A stretch of 64,000 nt of DNA. Source: Pseudomonadota bacterium. Its GTDB lineage: Bacteria; Desulfobacterota; Binatia; Binatales; Binataceae. The stretch's first letter is position 1, and each line of letters opens with the position of its first letter. The notes under the pieces are model-generated. The model had not been told where the DNA came from, ran no database searches, and worked only from the letters and a program-made list of their open reading frames with translations. Location of the stretch: assembly GCA_021324755.1 (NCBI GenBank), contig JAJPIL010000020.1:1-64000 (forward strand), in the 5' to 3' direction. A program made the translations under genes and the position numbers. Below are positions 43,672 through 54,208 of this stretch, one piece after another.

Positions 43672-45231
43672 ATGAGCCGGATCGCTTGTATCTTTGTCCC
43701 GGATTTTCCTCTTGCTGCGCTCGCGCGCCTCGATCCCGGGCTGCAGGACGCGCCCTGCGCCGTCGTTGACAAACATTCTCCTTTGGCCCAGCTATGCGCG
43801 CTCTCGCGACGTGCCCGAACGCTGGGCGCGCGACATGGCATGACCGTGGCTCAGGCTCAAGCCCTGGTGCCAGGTCTTATTGTCTTGCAACGCTCGCCTG
43901 ATGCCGAACGTTCCTGCGCGAGCGCTTTGCTCGAGGTTGCTTATTCTTTTTCGCCCGCCGTCGAAGACGACGCAGGCGGACGTGTATGGCTGGACGTGGG
44001 AGGGCTCGAGCGTCTACGCGGCCCGGAAGAAGAAACCGCGCGCGAGCTCATGCGCCGCGTCGAGCGTATCGGTCTGCGGGCTTGTGTGGGAATCGCCTCC
44101 GGCAAGAACGTCGCTTATCTGGCTGCTCGATGCGGCGGACTGCGCGTTATCGCGCCTGGAATGGAGCGGGAATTTCTCGATTGGCTGCCGATAGACATGC
44201 TCGAGCTGGAAGAAGAGCTGGAAGTAACCTTGCGCCGATGGGGAATACGGCGATTGGGCGAGCTCGCTAACCTCGATGTTCGCGCCATAGGCAGCCGGAT
44301 CGGCGCTCGAGGAGTCGAGCTGGTCAAACTTGCGCGGGGAGAAGAGTCGTCGCCCTTGATTCCCAGACCGCAGGAGCGCGTGTTCGAAGATAAAGTCGAA
44401 CTCGAATACCCCGTGGAAAGCCTCGAGCCGTTGAACTTTGTGATGCGCGCGATGGTCGAACGCGTCGTCGATCGGCTCGAACTCCACGGTCTGGTGGCAG
44501 GTGATATGACGCTCGAACTTGCCTTAAGCGACCGCCGCCGCGACGTTCGGCAGGTGGCGGTAGCCGCTTCCACCAACGATACGCGCTCGCTTCTTGCTCT
44601 GCTGATGCTTAGTCTTGAACGTAATCCGCCGCCGATGGCCGTCGAGGCGGTTCGAATCGCGATCGAACCGCGCTCGCCGCGCCCGCTCCAAAGCGACATG
44701 TTCGCGCCCTCGATACCGGCGCCGATGCAAATGGAAGTTATGCTCGCGCGGCTGGCCGCGCTGTGCGGACCCGAAGGCGTAGGGGCACTCGTGCCGGTTA
44801 ATTCTCACCGACCAGAAGCGTTCGAGCGCCGCCAGTTTGCACCTTCACAAGCTGGACTTCCACCCCAGAGGCCGCGCTTGCACGCCGCCGCGCAACTAGT
44901 AGTCCGCGCTATCAGGCCCACCGAGGAAATAGAGGTGATGTGCGCGCGCGATATTCCCGAGTTCGTGCGCGGGCGCTCGGTATGTGGGCGCGTGATCTCG
45001 GTGGCCGGCCCCTGGCGGCGACACGGCGAATGGTGGCGTCGGTACTTTTCGTCAAAGCCAACGAAATCTCAACCGACCGCCAGCTCTGGCCTGGAAGCGC
45101 CCTCGACGGATCGCGACTCGACGCCGCTTGCGCGCGATTACTACGATTTGGCCCTCGACGACGGCGGCGTCTATCGCGTGTTCTACGACTTGCATTTGGC
45201 GCGCTGGTTCCTCGACGGCGTCTATGACTGA
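43672..45231 (+). CDS. imuB: ImuB, Y-family polymerase-like mutasome subunit
   Basis: 519 residues. The Y-family palm and fingers region is recognisable: ACIFVPDFPLAALARLDPGL, GARHGMTVAQAQALVPGL, then the helix-hairpin-helix part RRLGELANLDVRAIGSRIGA and a C-terminal segment for partner binding. The acidic catalytic motif of true polymerases (SxDE) is replaced by VWLDVGGLERLRG, as expected for ImuB, which acts as scaffold. It links the beta clamp, ImuA and DnaE2. Lies between imuA and dnaE2. Confidence 0.92.
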   Translation: MSRIACIFVPDFPLAALARLDPGLQDAPCAVVDKHSPLAQLCALSRRARTLGARHGMTVAQAQALVPGLIVLQRSPDAERSCASALLEVAYSFSPAVEDDAGGRVWLDVGGLERLRGPEEETARELMRRVERIGLRACVGIASGKNVAYLAARCGGLRVIAPGMEREFLDWLPIDMLELEEELEVTLRRWGIRRLGELANLDVRAIGSRIGARGVELVKLARGEESSPLIPRPQERVFEDKVELEYPVESLEPLNFVMRAMVERVVDRLELHGLVAGDMTLELALSDRRRDVRQVAVAASTNDTRSLLALLMLSLERNPPPMAVEAVRIAIEPRSPRPLQSDMFAPSIPAPMQMEVMLARLAALCGPEGVGALVPVNSHRPEAFERRQFAPSQAGLPPQRPRLHAAAQLVVRAIRPTEEIEVMCARDIPEFVRGRSVCGRVISVAGPWRRHGEWWRRYFSSKPTKSQPTASSGLEAPSTDRDSTPLARDYYDLALDDGGVYRVFYDLHLARWFLDGVYD

Positions 45232-45306
45232 GCGACTAAAGCTCTCAATGGACGGCTTCGATCTGGAATGTTCTCCAGCTGCAAGGTCCCATCCGGAGTC
45301 TGAGAA

Positions 45307-48300
45307 TTGAGCTCGCGACCGCCATATATCGAATTGCGCGCCCGCAGCGCCTTCAGTTTTCTCGAGGGCGCGTCCGTCCCCGAAGAAGTGGCAGAGCGTG
45401 CGGCTGAACTCGGCTACCCGGCAATAGCCCTGGGAGACCGCGACGGAGTCTACGGCGCTCCGCGCTTTCATCAGGCCGCGCAAAAAGCGGGGATCAAAGC
45501 GATCGTGGGAGCCGAGCTTACTCTCGACTCGACGCCATGGGAATCCAACGACGGCATCCCAGACCTTGATTCGCAAAACGTTTCCCCCACGGAACAGGCG
45601 CGGCTTTACGTCCTAGCGCCCGATCGCGAAGCATACAAGAACCTCTGCCGTATGCTTACCAATGCAAAGCTGCGAGCGTCAAAGGGCAAGGGCCGGATCA
45701 CGCTCGACGATCTCGAGCGCTTCGGTCACGGATTGATCGCCCTTGCTGGAGGCCCATTAAGTCCGGTTACGCGGATGCTCGTGCGCGGCGAAGATCCCCG
45801 CCCCTTATGTCAGCGACTTAAATCTATCTTCGGCCCCGATAACTTCTTCATCGACCTTCAACGCCATTTCGATCCCGACCAGGAGCGGCTCAATCGCAAG
45901 CTGCTCGCGCTGGCGCAAAGCGTCCGCGTTCCGATCGTCGCTACCAACGACGTATGGTACGCCCGAGAAGACGAGCGGACCGTGCTCGACGTTCTAACCT
46001 GCATAAGGCTTAAATGCACCCTGGAAGAAGCAGGGCGTCGGCTCTGGATCAACAGCGAACGCTATCTAAAGCCGCCCGACGCGATGGCGAGCCTGTTTCG
46101 CGATCTGCCGGAGGCGCTCGCAAGAAGCGTAGAGATCGCCGAGCGATGCGAGTTTACTCTGAGCAACCTGGGCTACCGTTTTCCCGATTATCCACTGCCT
46201 TATGGGGAAACTGCGGATAGTTATCTTAGAGCCTTGACTTATGCTGGGGCGCGCAAGCGATGGGGGGCGAAGCTCGACACAAGGGTCCGTGCCAGACTCG
46301 AACACGAGTTATCGCTGATCGCCAAGCTCAACCTTGCCGGCTACTTTCTTATCGTCTGGGACATCGTCCAATTCTGTCGTGAAAACCAAATTCTCGTCCA
46401 AGGACGCGGTTCCGCCGCCAACAGCGCGGTATGCTACGCGCTGGGGATTACGGCTGTGGACGCGCTGAACATGGACTTGCTTTTCGAGCGCTTTCTGTCC
46501 GAGGAGCGCGGCGAATGGCCCGACATCGATCTGGATCTGCCCAGCGGCGAGCAGCGCGAAAAAGTCATCCAGTACGTCTATCGGCGCTACGGCGACCGCG
46601 GCGCCGCGATGACCGCCAACGTAATCACTTTTCAGACGCGAAGCGCCATGCGCGATACGGCCAAAGTTCTGGGTTTTCCGCCCGAGCAGGTCGAGCGACT
46701 AGCCAAGCTGGCCCAGGCTTACGCCTTCCGCGACCATCACGACGAACTCGCCTCTCTGCTAAAACGCGGAGGTATCGACCCAAGGACGCCGCGTGTCAAG
46801 CTCTTGCTCGAGCTAGTACGTCGCATGCAAGGTCTTCCACGCCATCTCGGACAGCACAGCGGCGGCATGGTGATCGCCGCGGGACCGCTGGATGAGATCG
46901 TGCCGCTCGAGCCGGCCACGATGCCTGGCCGGGTGGTGATTCAATGGGACAAGGAGGATTGCGCGGACCTGGGGATAATCAAGACCGATCTGCTCGGACT
47001 AGGGATGCTGGCGGTGCTGGAAAAAGCGATCGCGCTGATCGGTGAGCACGAAAATATCGCGATCGATCTGGCCCATCTTCCGCATGACGATCCCGAGGTC
47101 TACGCGATGCTCCGGCGGGCCGATACGATCGGAGTCTTCCAGGTCGAAAGCCGCGCCCAGATGGCGACGCTGGTCAGGATGAAGCCGCGCACCTTCTACG
47201 ACTTGGTGGTGGAGGTGGCCATAATTCGTCCCGGCCCGATCGTAGGCGACATGGTGCATCCTTACCTCGAGCGCCGAGCCGGACGTGCGCCCGTCACATA
47301 CGCCCATCCGGCGCTAGAACCCATTTTGCGCCGCACGCTCGGGGTTCCGTTGTTCCAGGAACAGCTATTGCGAATAGCGATGGCGGTGGCGGGCTTCACC
47401 GGAGGCGAAGCCGAAGAGCTTAGACGCGCGATGGGTTTTAGGCGCTCGCCTCAAAGAATGCAGGCGATCGAGAAGCGGCTTCGAGAAGGCATGGCGCGCA
47501 ACGGTATCACCGGCCAAGTTGCCGACCAAATCGTCCGCTCGATCACCTCGTTCGCCCTCTACGGTTTTCCAGAGTCGCACGCTGCGAGCTTCGCCCTTAT
47601 CGCTTACGCCTCTGCATACCTTAAATGCCACTATCCGACTGAGTTTTTCGCCGCGATGTTGAACTGTTACCCGCTCGGCTTCTATCATCCAGCCACCCTC
47701 GTCAAAGACGCCCAGCGTCACGGCGTCCAGGTACTACCTGTCGACGTAACTCGCTCAGACTGGGAATGTACAGTGGAGCATGGCCAATCGACCAACGACG
47801 AAGCACGTCGCGCGCAACCACGGTCACACGTTTCGACCGCGACACATACGAGACAATCTTCTGGGATTGCGCTGCGGCTCGGACTTAAGTACATCTCGGG
47901 CTTGCGCCGCGAAATAGGGCTGCGAATCGAGCAGGAACGGAAAAACAGACCTTTTGCCTCGATCGCCGACTTTGCCGCCCGGATCGGATTGAGTCGCCGC
48001 GAGCTCGACGTCCTCGCTTATGCCGGCGCACTGGCCGCCTTCGGATTTGCGCGGCGAGAGGCGCTGTGGCAGGCATCGGCGGTCGAACTCGACCCCGAAA
48101 GCTTGCTAAAGGGCATCGAACCCGAAACGCGCCCGCCCAACCTTCCTGCGATGTCGCCACTGGAAGAGACGCTCGCTGACTATGCAACGATGGGACTGAC
48201 CACCGGCCCCCATCTGATGGCCCATCTGCGCGATCGCCTCAGCGCCCGCGGCGTTCTCAGCGCCGCCGAGCTCCATAAGGCAAAGCCCGGCTCGTTCGTC

Positions 48301-48567
48301 AAAACCGCGGGCGCAGTGATAGTTCGCCAGCGACCCGGCACCGCAAAAGGTTTCTTCTTTATTACGCTTGAAGACGAAACCGGCATTTCCAACGTGGTCG
48401 TCAGCCCTGACTTGTTCCAGAAGCACCGCGTTATACTGGTAAGCGCCCCGCTTCTCCTGGTACAAGGGGTATTGCAAAAGTACGAAGAAAGCGCGACGAT
48501 TCGGGCCACCTATTTCGCCGAAATCAAAATTGGAGGGCCAATACCGCCCTCGCACGACTTTCATTGA
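45307..48567 (+). CDS. dnaE2: DnaE2 (ImuC), error-prone DNA polymerase III alpha subunit
   Basis: 1086 residues; TTG start, since no ATG/GTG precedes the conserved YIELRARSAFSFLEGAS block. The polymerase active site is clear (PDIDLDLPSGEQREKVIQYV), as are QGRGSAANSAVCYALGI and QEQLLRIAMAVAGFTGGEAE. An OB fold ends the protein (GFFFITLEDETGISNVVV). In the N-terminal PHP domain the metal-binding His residues are lost (RAR for HxH; GDRDG for TDHDG), so no PHP exonuclease is expected, in keeping with mutagenic synthesis. It completes the SOS cassette with imuA-imuB. Confidence 0.95.
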   Translation: MSSRPPYIELRARSAFSFLEGASVPEEVAERAAELGYPAIALGDRDGVYGAPRFHQAAQKAGIKAIVGAELTLDSTPWESNDGIPDLDSQNVSPTEQARLYVLAPDREAYKNLCRMLTNAKLRASKGKGRITLDDLERFGHGLIALAGGPLSPVTRMLVRGEDPRPLCQRLKSIFGPDNFFIDLQRHFDPDQERLNRKLLALAQSVRVPIVATNDVWYAREDERTVLDVLTCIRLKCTLEEAGRRLWINSERYLKPPDAMASLFRDLPEALARSVEIAERCEFTLSNLGYRFPDYPLPYGETADSYLRALTYAGARKRWGAKLDTRVRARLEHELSLIAKLNLAGYFLIVWDIVQFCRENQILVQGRGSAANSAVCYALGITAVDALNMDLLFERFLSEERGEWPDIDLDLPSGEQREKVIQYVYRRYGDRGAAMTANVITFQTRSAMRDTAKVLGFPPEQVERLAKLAQAYAFRDHHDELASLLKRGGIDPRTPRVKLLLELVRRMQGLPRHLGQHSGGMVIAAGPLDEIVPLEPATMPGRVVIQWDKEDCADLGIIKTDLLGLGMLAVLEKAIALIGEHENIAIDLAHLPHDDPEVYAMLRRADTIGVFQVESRAQMATLVRMKPRTFYDLVVEVAIIRPGPIVGDMVHPYLERRAGRAPVTYAHPALEPILRRTLGVPLFQEQLLRIAMAVAGFTGGEAEELRRAMGFRRSPQRMQAIEKRLREGMARNGITGQVADQIVRSITSFALYGFPESHAASFALIAYASAYLKCHYPTEFFAAMLNCYPLGFYHPATLVKDAQRHGVQVLPVDVTRSDWECTVEHGQSTNDEARRAQPRSHVSTATHTRQSSGIALRLGLKYISGLRREIGLRIEQERKNRPFASIADFAARIGLSRRELDVLAYAGALAAFGFARREALWQASAVELDPESLLKGIEPETRPPNLPAMSPLEETLADYATMGLTTGPHLMAHLRDRLSARGVLSAAELHKAKPGSFVKTAGAVIVRQRPGTAKGFFFITLEDETGISNVVVSPDLFQKHRVILVSAPLLLVQGVLQKYEESATIRATYFAEIKIGGPIPPSHDFH

Positions 48568-48731
48568 GGCGAATCGCCGCGTAAAGTCCCATGCCGCTTT
48601 CGTGGTTCGCCGCCTAAAGCTAATATGAGGAGAGCGACTATTCACGCGCCTTTGCCTTAGAGTCTTGACCTAGAGCGCCGAGCTGGCTGAACTATCTGCG
48701 GGCGAGACAAAAGTCTTTCAGGAAACATGCA

Positions 48732-50165
48732 ATGGCGTTTAAAGAATACGCGTCGTTTGACGGTCTTGGCCTTGGCGAGCTGGTGCGCAAACGCGAAGTC
48801 AGCGCCGTCGAGCTGCTCGAGGAGGCGATAGCTCGCGTCGAGAAACACAACGGCCTTCTCAATGCAGTGGTATATAAGGCTTACGAGCAAGCCCGCGACG
48901 CCGCCAAACGCCTTACGCCAGACGTCGGGCCCTTTACCGGCGTACCATTTCTGCTCAAGGACATCCTGGGCGACTGCGAAGGAATGCCCACACGGTACGG
49001 TTCGCGTTACGTGCCGCCTATACCGATGCCGATAGACGCCGAATTGGTAGCACGTTACAAGCGCGCTGGGCTGATTCCGTTCGGCAAGACCAACGTCCCC
49101 GAAGCTGGACTGACTCCCTTTACAGAGTCGCAGCTTTATGGACCGGCGCGTAATCCCTGGAACCCAGACTATACGCCCGGAGGCTCGAGCGGAGGCTCAG
49201 CCGCGGCGGTGGCCGCCGGTATCGTGCCCCTGGCGCATGGCAATGACGGCGGCGGCTCGATGCGGATTCCCGCCGCGTGCTGCGCTTTGGTAGGTCTCAA
49301 ACCGACGCGTGGCCGAAACTCGCTCGCGCCGATGCTCGGCGACGCGTTGGGTGGCCTCGTGGCCGAACACGTGCTTACCCGCACGGTGCGCGACAGCGCG
49401 GCAGCGCTCGACTGCACAGAAGGATATGTCGCGGGCGACCCGTACGTTGCGCCAAAAAAGGCGCGGCCTTATCTGGAGGAAGTCACGACGCCACCACCGA
49501 GGCTTAGAATCGCGTTTTCGACCCAGCGCCCCACGGGCGGAAACGTTCATCCGGATTGCGTCGCGGCCACCCATGCGGCAGCCAAAATCTGCGCCGACCT
49601 GGGCCATCGGGTGGAAGAATTTTCGCTCAGTGTGGAATACAGCGAAGTCGCCGCGGCCTTCCTCACAGTGTTCGCCGCAGGTTGCGCCTTCACGATCGAC
49701 AGCGTCGGGCGCCTTATCGGTATCCAGCCATCGCAGGAACTTTTTGAAAGCATGACCTGGAACCTTTACGAGCTCGGCCGGCAGATCTCCGCTTCCCAGT
49801 ATCTAAGCGCCGTGGCAAGCCTGCAACGCGCCTCGCGCATGTTTGCCAGTATATTCGAGACTTACGACCTTTTGCTGACCCCAACAATCGGCACGCCACC
49901 GCTCAAAATCGGCGAGGTGAGCACGACGGACCCGGCTGCCAACTTGGCCGACGAGCGGATAACCAACTTCGTCCACATCACGCCGATATACAACATCACA
50001 GGCCAGCCTGCCATCTCCTTACCTCTTTATTGGAACGCTCAGAATCTCCCCATCGGCGTCACCTTCGGCGCGCGTTTCGGCCGCGAAGATACGCTGTTTC
50101 AGCTCGCAGGCGAGCTCGAGCGCGCGCAACCGTGGAGTACGCGCAAACCACCGGTGTGGGACTAA
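48732..50165 (+). CDS. Amidase signature family enzyme
   Basis: 477 residues. The Ser-cisSer-Lys triad is visible: Lys in [10 protein letters not shown], then [20 protein letters not shown] with both serines. The signature block [20 protein letters not shown] follows. The C-terminal part ends [12 protein letters not shown] and [16 protein letters not shown], as in stand-alone amidases. It hydrolyses carboxylic amides; substrate unknown. The gene follows the dnaE2 gene by 164 bases and converges with the PAP2 gene. Confidence 0.93.
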   Translation: MAFKEYASFDGLGLGELVRKREVSAVELLEEAIARVEKHNGLLNAVVYKAYEQARDAAKRLTPDVGPFTGVPFLLKDILGDCEGMPTRYGSRYVPPIPMPIDAELVARYKRAGLIPFGKTNVPEAGLTPFTESQLYGPARNPWNPDYTPGGSSGGSAAAVAAGIVPLAHGNDGGGSMRIPAACCALVGLKPTRGRNSLAPMLGDALGGLVAEHVLTRTVRDSAAALDCTEGYVAGDPYVAPKKARPYLEEVTTPPPRLRIAFSTQRPTGGNVHPDCVAATHAAAKICADLGHRVEEFSLSVEYSEVAAAFLTVFAAGCAFTIDSVGRLIGIQPSQELFESMTWNLYELGRQISASQYLSAVASLQRASRMFASIFETYDLLLTPTIGTPPLKIGEVSTTDPAANLADERITNFVHITPIYNITGQPAISLPLYWNAQNLPIGVTFGARFGREDTLFQLAGELERAQPWSTRKPPVWD

Positions 50166-50221
50166 GAACATTCCTATCGCCGTACCAGCCAGGCGCGCGG
50201 CGATGGTCGCGTTTATCCGGA

Positions 50222-51136
50222 CTACCAAGAATAAGCCGCGGCAAGTCCGAAGGATGAAAGCGCAGCGGCGCTGCTCCTAGTCGGAGTGTTTGGCGCCGAG
50301 ATCGGGATTATCCGCCAACGGCTCGGCTCCTCGGCGTGCTTGCGATGCAGATAGAGCAGCAACTCTGCCGTGGCGTAACCGAGAAGCCCCCCGGCGACAA
50401 CGTCCGAAAACCACTGCTGCGAGCTCCCCATCCGGGTGAATCCTTCGAGAAGGGGCAAGGTGTATACGGGTATTGCTACGTACCAGGCGTTACCGAAGTA
50501 CTCGCTTATCCCGGTCGCCATCGCGGTCTCGATCACCATGTCGTTGGAGGTGAAGGAAGCTTTATTGAACGTCCCGCTCTCGTAGAAGAAAGCCGTGTGA
50601 CTGTGCGTTTGCGAGGGACGCAACCGCCCGAAGATCGCCTTTATGCCGAGGTTGAAAAGCACGCCGATTCCAGCCGCTTCCGTGCCCGTCAACATGTACT
50701 GGCGCAGCGTATTGTCCTGATCGTAAAGGCCGTAAATGTAAAGAAGTCCCACGGCTGAAATCAGCGTCGTATAGCTGAAATTCTCCATAATGTCGTGTGC
50801 GCTGTGAGACATATGGCCCAGCCCGCTCTGCATCGATTTGTCAAGCCCGAAGGATACTGCCCAAAGAGCACCCGCCCCAGCCACGGCAAGATAAAACTTA
50901 GGCGAAAACAGTGGGCTGTCGGGTGACGTTACGTATAGTGGGGAAAGCAGTATGTCTTCGAAGTCCAGTTGAACGTTGTCGATCAGGTAAATCGAGTCGT
51001 CGATAAGTTCCTCACCAGCAATCCTAAGATGATCTAGAAGGGTTGGCGTAGTCGTCACTTGAGCAGCTGCTTCGTCAAAGGTCAACGCCAAAGCGAAACA
51101 GAGGACAATACCTATCATTCGCCATCTCTGTCTCAT
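50222..51136 (-). CDS. PAP2-superfamily protein with degenerate active site
   Basis: 304 residues with signal-like N-terminus (MIGIVLCFALALTFDEAAA). Five-helix PAP2 core: KAIFGRLRPSQ matches motif 1 (K-x6-RP), but motif 2, normally PSGH, reads TSND, and motif 3, normally SR-x5-H-x3-D, reads TRMGSSQQWFSD, with Gln where the catalytic His belongs. Both histidines are thus missing, so phosphatase activity is doubtful. The last residues (LAAAYSW) end in an aromatic. Function unknown; binding rather than hydrolysing lipid phosphates is possible. Confidence 0.8.
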   Translation of the reverse strand: MRQRWRMIGIVLCFALALTFDEAAAQVTTTPTLLDHLRIAGEELIDDSIYLIDNVQLDFEDILLSPLYVTSPDSPLFSPKFYLAVAGAGALWAVSFGLDKSMQSGLGHMSHSAHDIMENFSYTTLISAVGLLYIYGLYDQDNTLRQYMLTGTEAAGIGVLFNLGIKAIFGRLRPSQTHSHTAFFYESGTFNKASFTSNDMVIETAMATGISEYFGNAWYVAIPVYTLPLLEGFTRMGSSQQWFSDVVAGGLLGYATAELLLYLHRKHAEEPSRWRIIPISAPNTPTRSSAAALSSFGLAAAYSW

Positions 51137-51544
51137 CGCGCTCGCTCCTCGCTGCGAACTACGTAAGCCTCCGGATTGGCTCTATTCCACTCCATTGACC
51201 GCGTGCCTCGCGGCTACGACAATTGTAGCCCCGAAGCGTAAGTCGATGCGCCAGCTGTTACCGTAAGTATCATGCGAGCCAGCGCGCATAATCAATCCAC
51301 GTAAATTTGCGATGGCGCAGCCGGACTTAGCTAGGGAGAAAAACGTTTGGATGGGGATTAAGCTGGGCGCCTGTTGCTAAAGAGGCAACGTGGATCGAGG
51401 TCGCCAAATAGTGGAGGTCCAAAAAGGCGGCTGAAGCGCGCAAGCACAAAGACGCTAGTCGCGCTCAGCGCTCGGTTTCGCTCAAGAAGTAACTCGGCAC
51501 AGTAGAGTGCAAAGCTATTGCCCTCCACAAATTGGAGGCCGCTT
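51137..51544. other. Intergenic region; nothing recognised
   Basis: About 400 bases between the PAP2 gene and the CoA ligase on the same strand. No gene seen; the PAP2 promoter is expected here. Confidence 0.45.
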
Positions 51545-53179
51545 CTAACTTTCGCGCAGCTTAAAGCGCTGAATTTTTCCAGTCGCGGTTTTAGGCAGCT
51601 CCGTTCGAAACTCAACCCATCGCGGATACTTATATGGAGCAAGACGGGATTTAACGAACGCCTTGAGCTCAGCCTCAAGCTCAGCGCTCGCGCGGAAACC
51701 TTCCTTGAGCACCACAAATGCCTTGGGCTTAGTCAGGCCGTCTGCGTCCGATGCGCCGACTACCGCTGCTTCGAGCACAGCGGGATGGGCAGCGAGAGCC
51801 GATTCGACCTCGAACGGAGAGACCCAGATACCGCCTACCTTCAGCATATCGTCCGAACGCCCGGCATAATGGAAATATCCCTGTTCGTCGCGCCAGTACT
51901 TGTCGCCAGTGCGAATCCATCTGCCGTACATCGTCTGCGCCGATTGTTCGCGTTTGTTCCAGTAGTAAGGGCTGATCGACGGCCCTCGCACCCATAAGTC
52001 GCCGATTTCTTTATCTGCTACTTCTCGACCCGTGCCATCCAGGATGCGCACTTCGTAACCGGGAACTGGTTTGCCGCTGGTTCCATAGCGCACGTCGCCT
52101 GGGCGATTCGAAATGAAAATGTGCAAAATTTCGGTGGTGCCGATGCCGTCCAGGATGTCTACGCCGAAGCGTTCCTTCCACTTTAGACCGATCTCTTCCG
52201 GCAGCGCTTCTCCCGCTGATACGCACCACCTAAGCCGTTCGAAGGCGCCCGAGAAGTCAACGTCTGCAGCCGCCAGAATCGCGGCATAAAGGGTCGGCAC
52301 GCCGTAAAAAATCGTGGGGCGATACTTACGCATCAGTTCGATCACTATCGCCGGCGTCGGACGAGCAGCGGTCAACACGGCCGTCGCTCCGACCTGGAGC
52401 GGAAACGTCATAGAATTTCCAAGCCCGTATGCGAAAAAAAGCTTGGGCGCCGAAAATACTAAATCGTCCTCTCTTATACCCAGGATGTTCTGCCCGTAAA
52501 GAACGGCGGTCTGAACTAGGTCGCCGTGCAGATGCACCGCTCCTTTTGGCGCGCCCGTGGATCCAGATGAGTACAACCAGAAGGCGACATCGTCCGGGCT
52601 TGTGTCGACTGGCTCGAGTTGGGCGCTCGCCTGTCGGCATAGAGTGTCGAAGGAATAGATCCGTTTCTCCGAAGCCGCCTCAGCCGACTCTCCGCATATC
52701 AGCACCGCGCTTAGCAGTTTTTGCTTGTCAATAATAGGTTTGAAGCGTTCATACAGTGGAGCTGACACCGCCAGAACGCGAGCTCTGCTGTCCTCCAGGA
52801 GCGCCTGATAGTCGTCCGTCGTCAGCATCGTATTCGCGGGCACCGCGACCGCTCCGATCTTGATCGCGCCCCAAAACAGCGAGGGAAAGTCGATCGTATC
52901 CAACAGGCACAGAAGTACTCGCTGCTCCATCTCGACCCCAAGCTGCCTCAACACGTTACCGGCACGGTTAACCCGAGCAGCCAACTCCTCATAAGTGTAC
53001 TTGCCACGGTCATCGATAAACGCGACCTTCGCACCGCGCCCTTCGCCCAGGTGGCGGTCGACGAAGTGGGATGCCGCATTGTAGCGGCTGGGCAGAGTCA
53101 TCCAAAGGCGCTTTATATTATCGGCGACCGGTGCGAGCAAAATATTCTGCGCCGCTAAGCTAGACTCTTGAACTGTCAT
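51545..53179 (-). CDS. Benzoate-CoA ligase family acyl-CoA synthetase
   Basis: 544 residues, normal for the family. Adenylation motifs: YSSGSTGAPKGAVHLH (P-loop), GIGTTEILHIFISN (A5 motif), YHYAGRSDDMLKVGG-type hinge (FHYAGRSDDMLKVGGIWVSP), and the C-terminal PKTATGKIQRF with the catalytic lysine. The N-terminal ANTMLTTDDY and FFAYGLGNSMTFPL blocks resemble benzoate/4-hydroxybenzoate-CoA ligases. It activates an aromatic carboxylate to the CoA thioester with ATP. Near further CoA and aldehyde enzymes. Confidence 0.9.
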   Translation of the reverse strand: MTVQESSLAAQNILLAPVADNIKRLWMTLPSRYNAASHFVDRHLGEGRGAKVAFIDDRGKYTYEELAARVNRAGNVLRQLGVEMEQRVLLCLLDTIDFPSLFWGAIKIGAVAVPANTMLTTDDYQALLEDSRARVLAVSAPLYERFKPIIDKQKLLSAVLICGESAEAASEKRIYSFDTLCRQASAQLEPVDTSPDDVAFWLYSSGSTGAPKGAVHLHGDLVQTAVLYGQNILGIREDDLVFSAPKLFFAYGLGNSMTFPLQVGATAVLTAARPTPAIVIELMRKYRPTIFYGVPTLYAAILAAADVDFSGAFERLRWCVSAGEALPEEIGLKWKERFGVDILDGIGTTEILHIFISNRPGDVRYGTSGKPVPGYEVRILDGTGREVADKEIGDLWVRGPSISPYYWNKREQSAQTMYGRWIRTGDKYWRDEQGYFHYAGRSDDMLKVGGIWVSPFEVESALAAHPAVLEAAVVGASDADGLTKPKAFVVLKEGFRASAELEAELKAFVKSRLAPYKYPRWVEFRTELPKTATGKIQRFKLRES

Positions 53180-53761
53180 CCCCCAAAATCCTGTCCCGCA
53201 AGCGCTGTGATGTTCTTATTTTACTAGGTGGCACAGGATTAGTCTTCGCGAGTTTTGCTTTTACTTTACGTCAGCAAGCCACGGAGCATTGCCTGCGATA
53301 ACCAAACCCCAACGGCACAAGGATATTTTTTATTTTTTGCGTTGGTGCCGCTGAAAACGGCAGATCACGTCGGATCGCGGTGTCTTGAAGAAGAAGGAGA
53401 ACTCGAAGACATTGCGCCAGTTCCGAGTAGCCTTAGCAAGCCTTGTTATCCGGAGCTGTCAGCGCAAAGACGGCGACGCTCCTTACGATTGCGAACGTCC
53501 CATCCGTCGGTTTTGAGTGGAAGACTTTTTAGAACACGAATGGCTTTGCGCTATGAAACGCATCTAGATACGCCACAGAGCGACTGTCAGCCCAAAAACC
53601 GCAAGCCATGCGTTAATCTAGCATGTTGGATGGTCCGATTTTCTGCGCTTTGTTAGCTCTATCCAAGGGCGCTTCGCCTTCTGAGCAGCTCCTATACGTT
53701 CGTCCGTCACCGCTTAAGCGCCATTGCTTTAGGGCGTCAAACCCCGCTAACGAACCCCTGA
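53180..53761. other. Intergenic region; nothing recognised
   Basis: About 580 bases between CoA ligase and cyanase, both minus. No recognisable frame or terminator. Confidence 0.45.
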
Positions 53762-54208
53762 TCAGTACTTACGGTAAGGCAGAAACTTGCCGTTAAGCGT
53801 TACCTTGACCCGGTCGCCCTTCGGATCGGGCACTCGCTCGACGTCCATCTCAAAGTCAATTGCGCTCATTATCCCATCGCCGAATTCTTCTTCGATGAGT
53901 GCTTTGAGCGTGGTACCGAACACTTGAACGATCTCGTAGAAGCGATAAATCAGCGGGTCGGTGGGCGGCGTCTGTGGCAGCGCTCCGCGGTAAGGAATCT
54001 GGGTAAGCAGAAGTTCGTCTTCTTGCGAAAGCCCCAACGCTTCAGCGGCGCGCCTTGCCTCTTGCGCGCTAAGCGGCATCTGGCCGAGTAACGCTGCAGT
54101 GGCGTACGCTGGAGCGCGACCGATTTTCTTAGCCAAATCCTTCCAAGTGAGGCCTTTCGTGGCCTTTGCGACTAGTATTTTTTGTGTGAGTGCGCTACGG
54201 TCAATCAT
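53762..54208 (-). CDS. cynS: Cyanate hydratase (cyanase)
   Basis: 148 residues, close to the 156 of the E. coli enzyme. N-terminal helix-turn-helix-like domain (GLTWKDLAKKIGRAPAYATA) then the C-terminal active-site domain: IYRFYEIVQVFGTTLKALIE with catalytic Arg and Glu, and FGDGIMSAIDFEMDV with the catalytic Ser. Cyanase converts cyanate and bicarbonate to ammonia and CO2, releasing nitrogen and detoxifying cyanate. No cyanate transporter or carbonic anhydrase is adjacent. It ends 246 bases before the CoA-transferase gene. Confidence 0.95.
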   Translation of the reverse strand: MIDRSALTQKILVAKATKGLTWKDLAKKIGRAPAYATAALLGQMPLSAQEARRAAEALGLSQEDELLLTQIPYRGALPQTPPTDPLIYRFYEIVQVFGTTLKALIEEEFGDGIMSAIDFEMDVERVPDPKGDRVKVTLNGKFLPYRKY

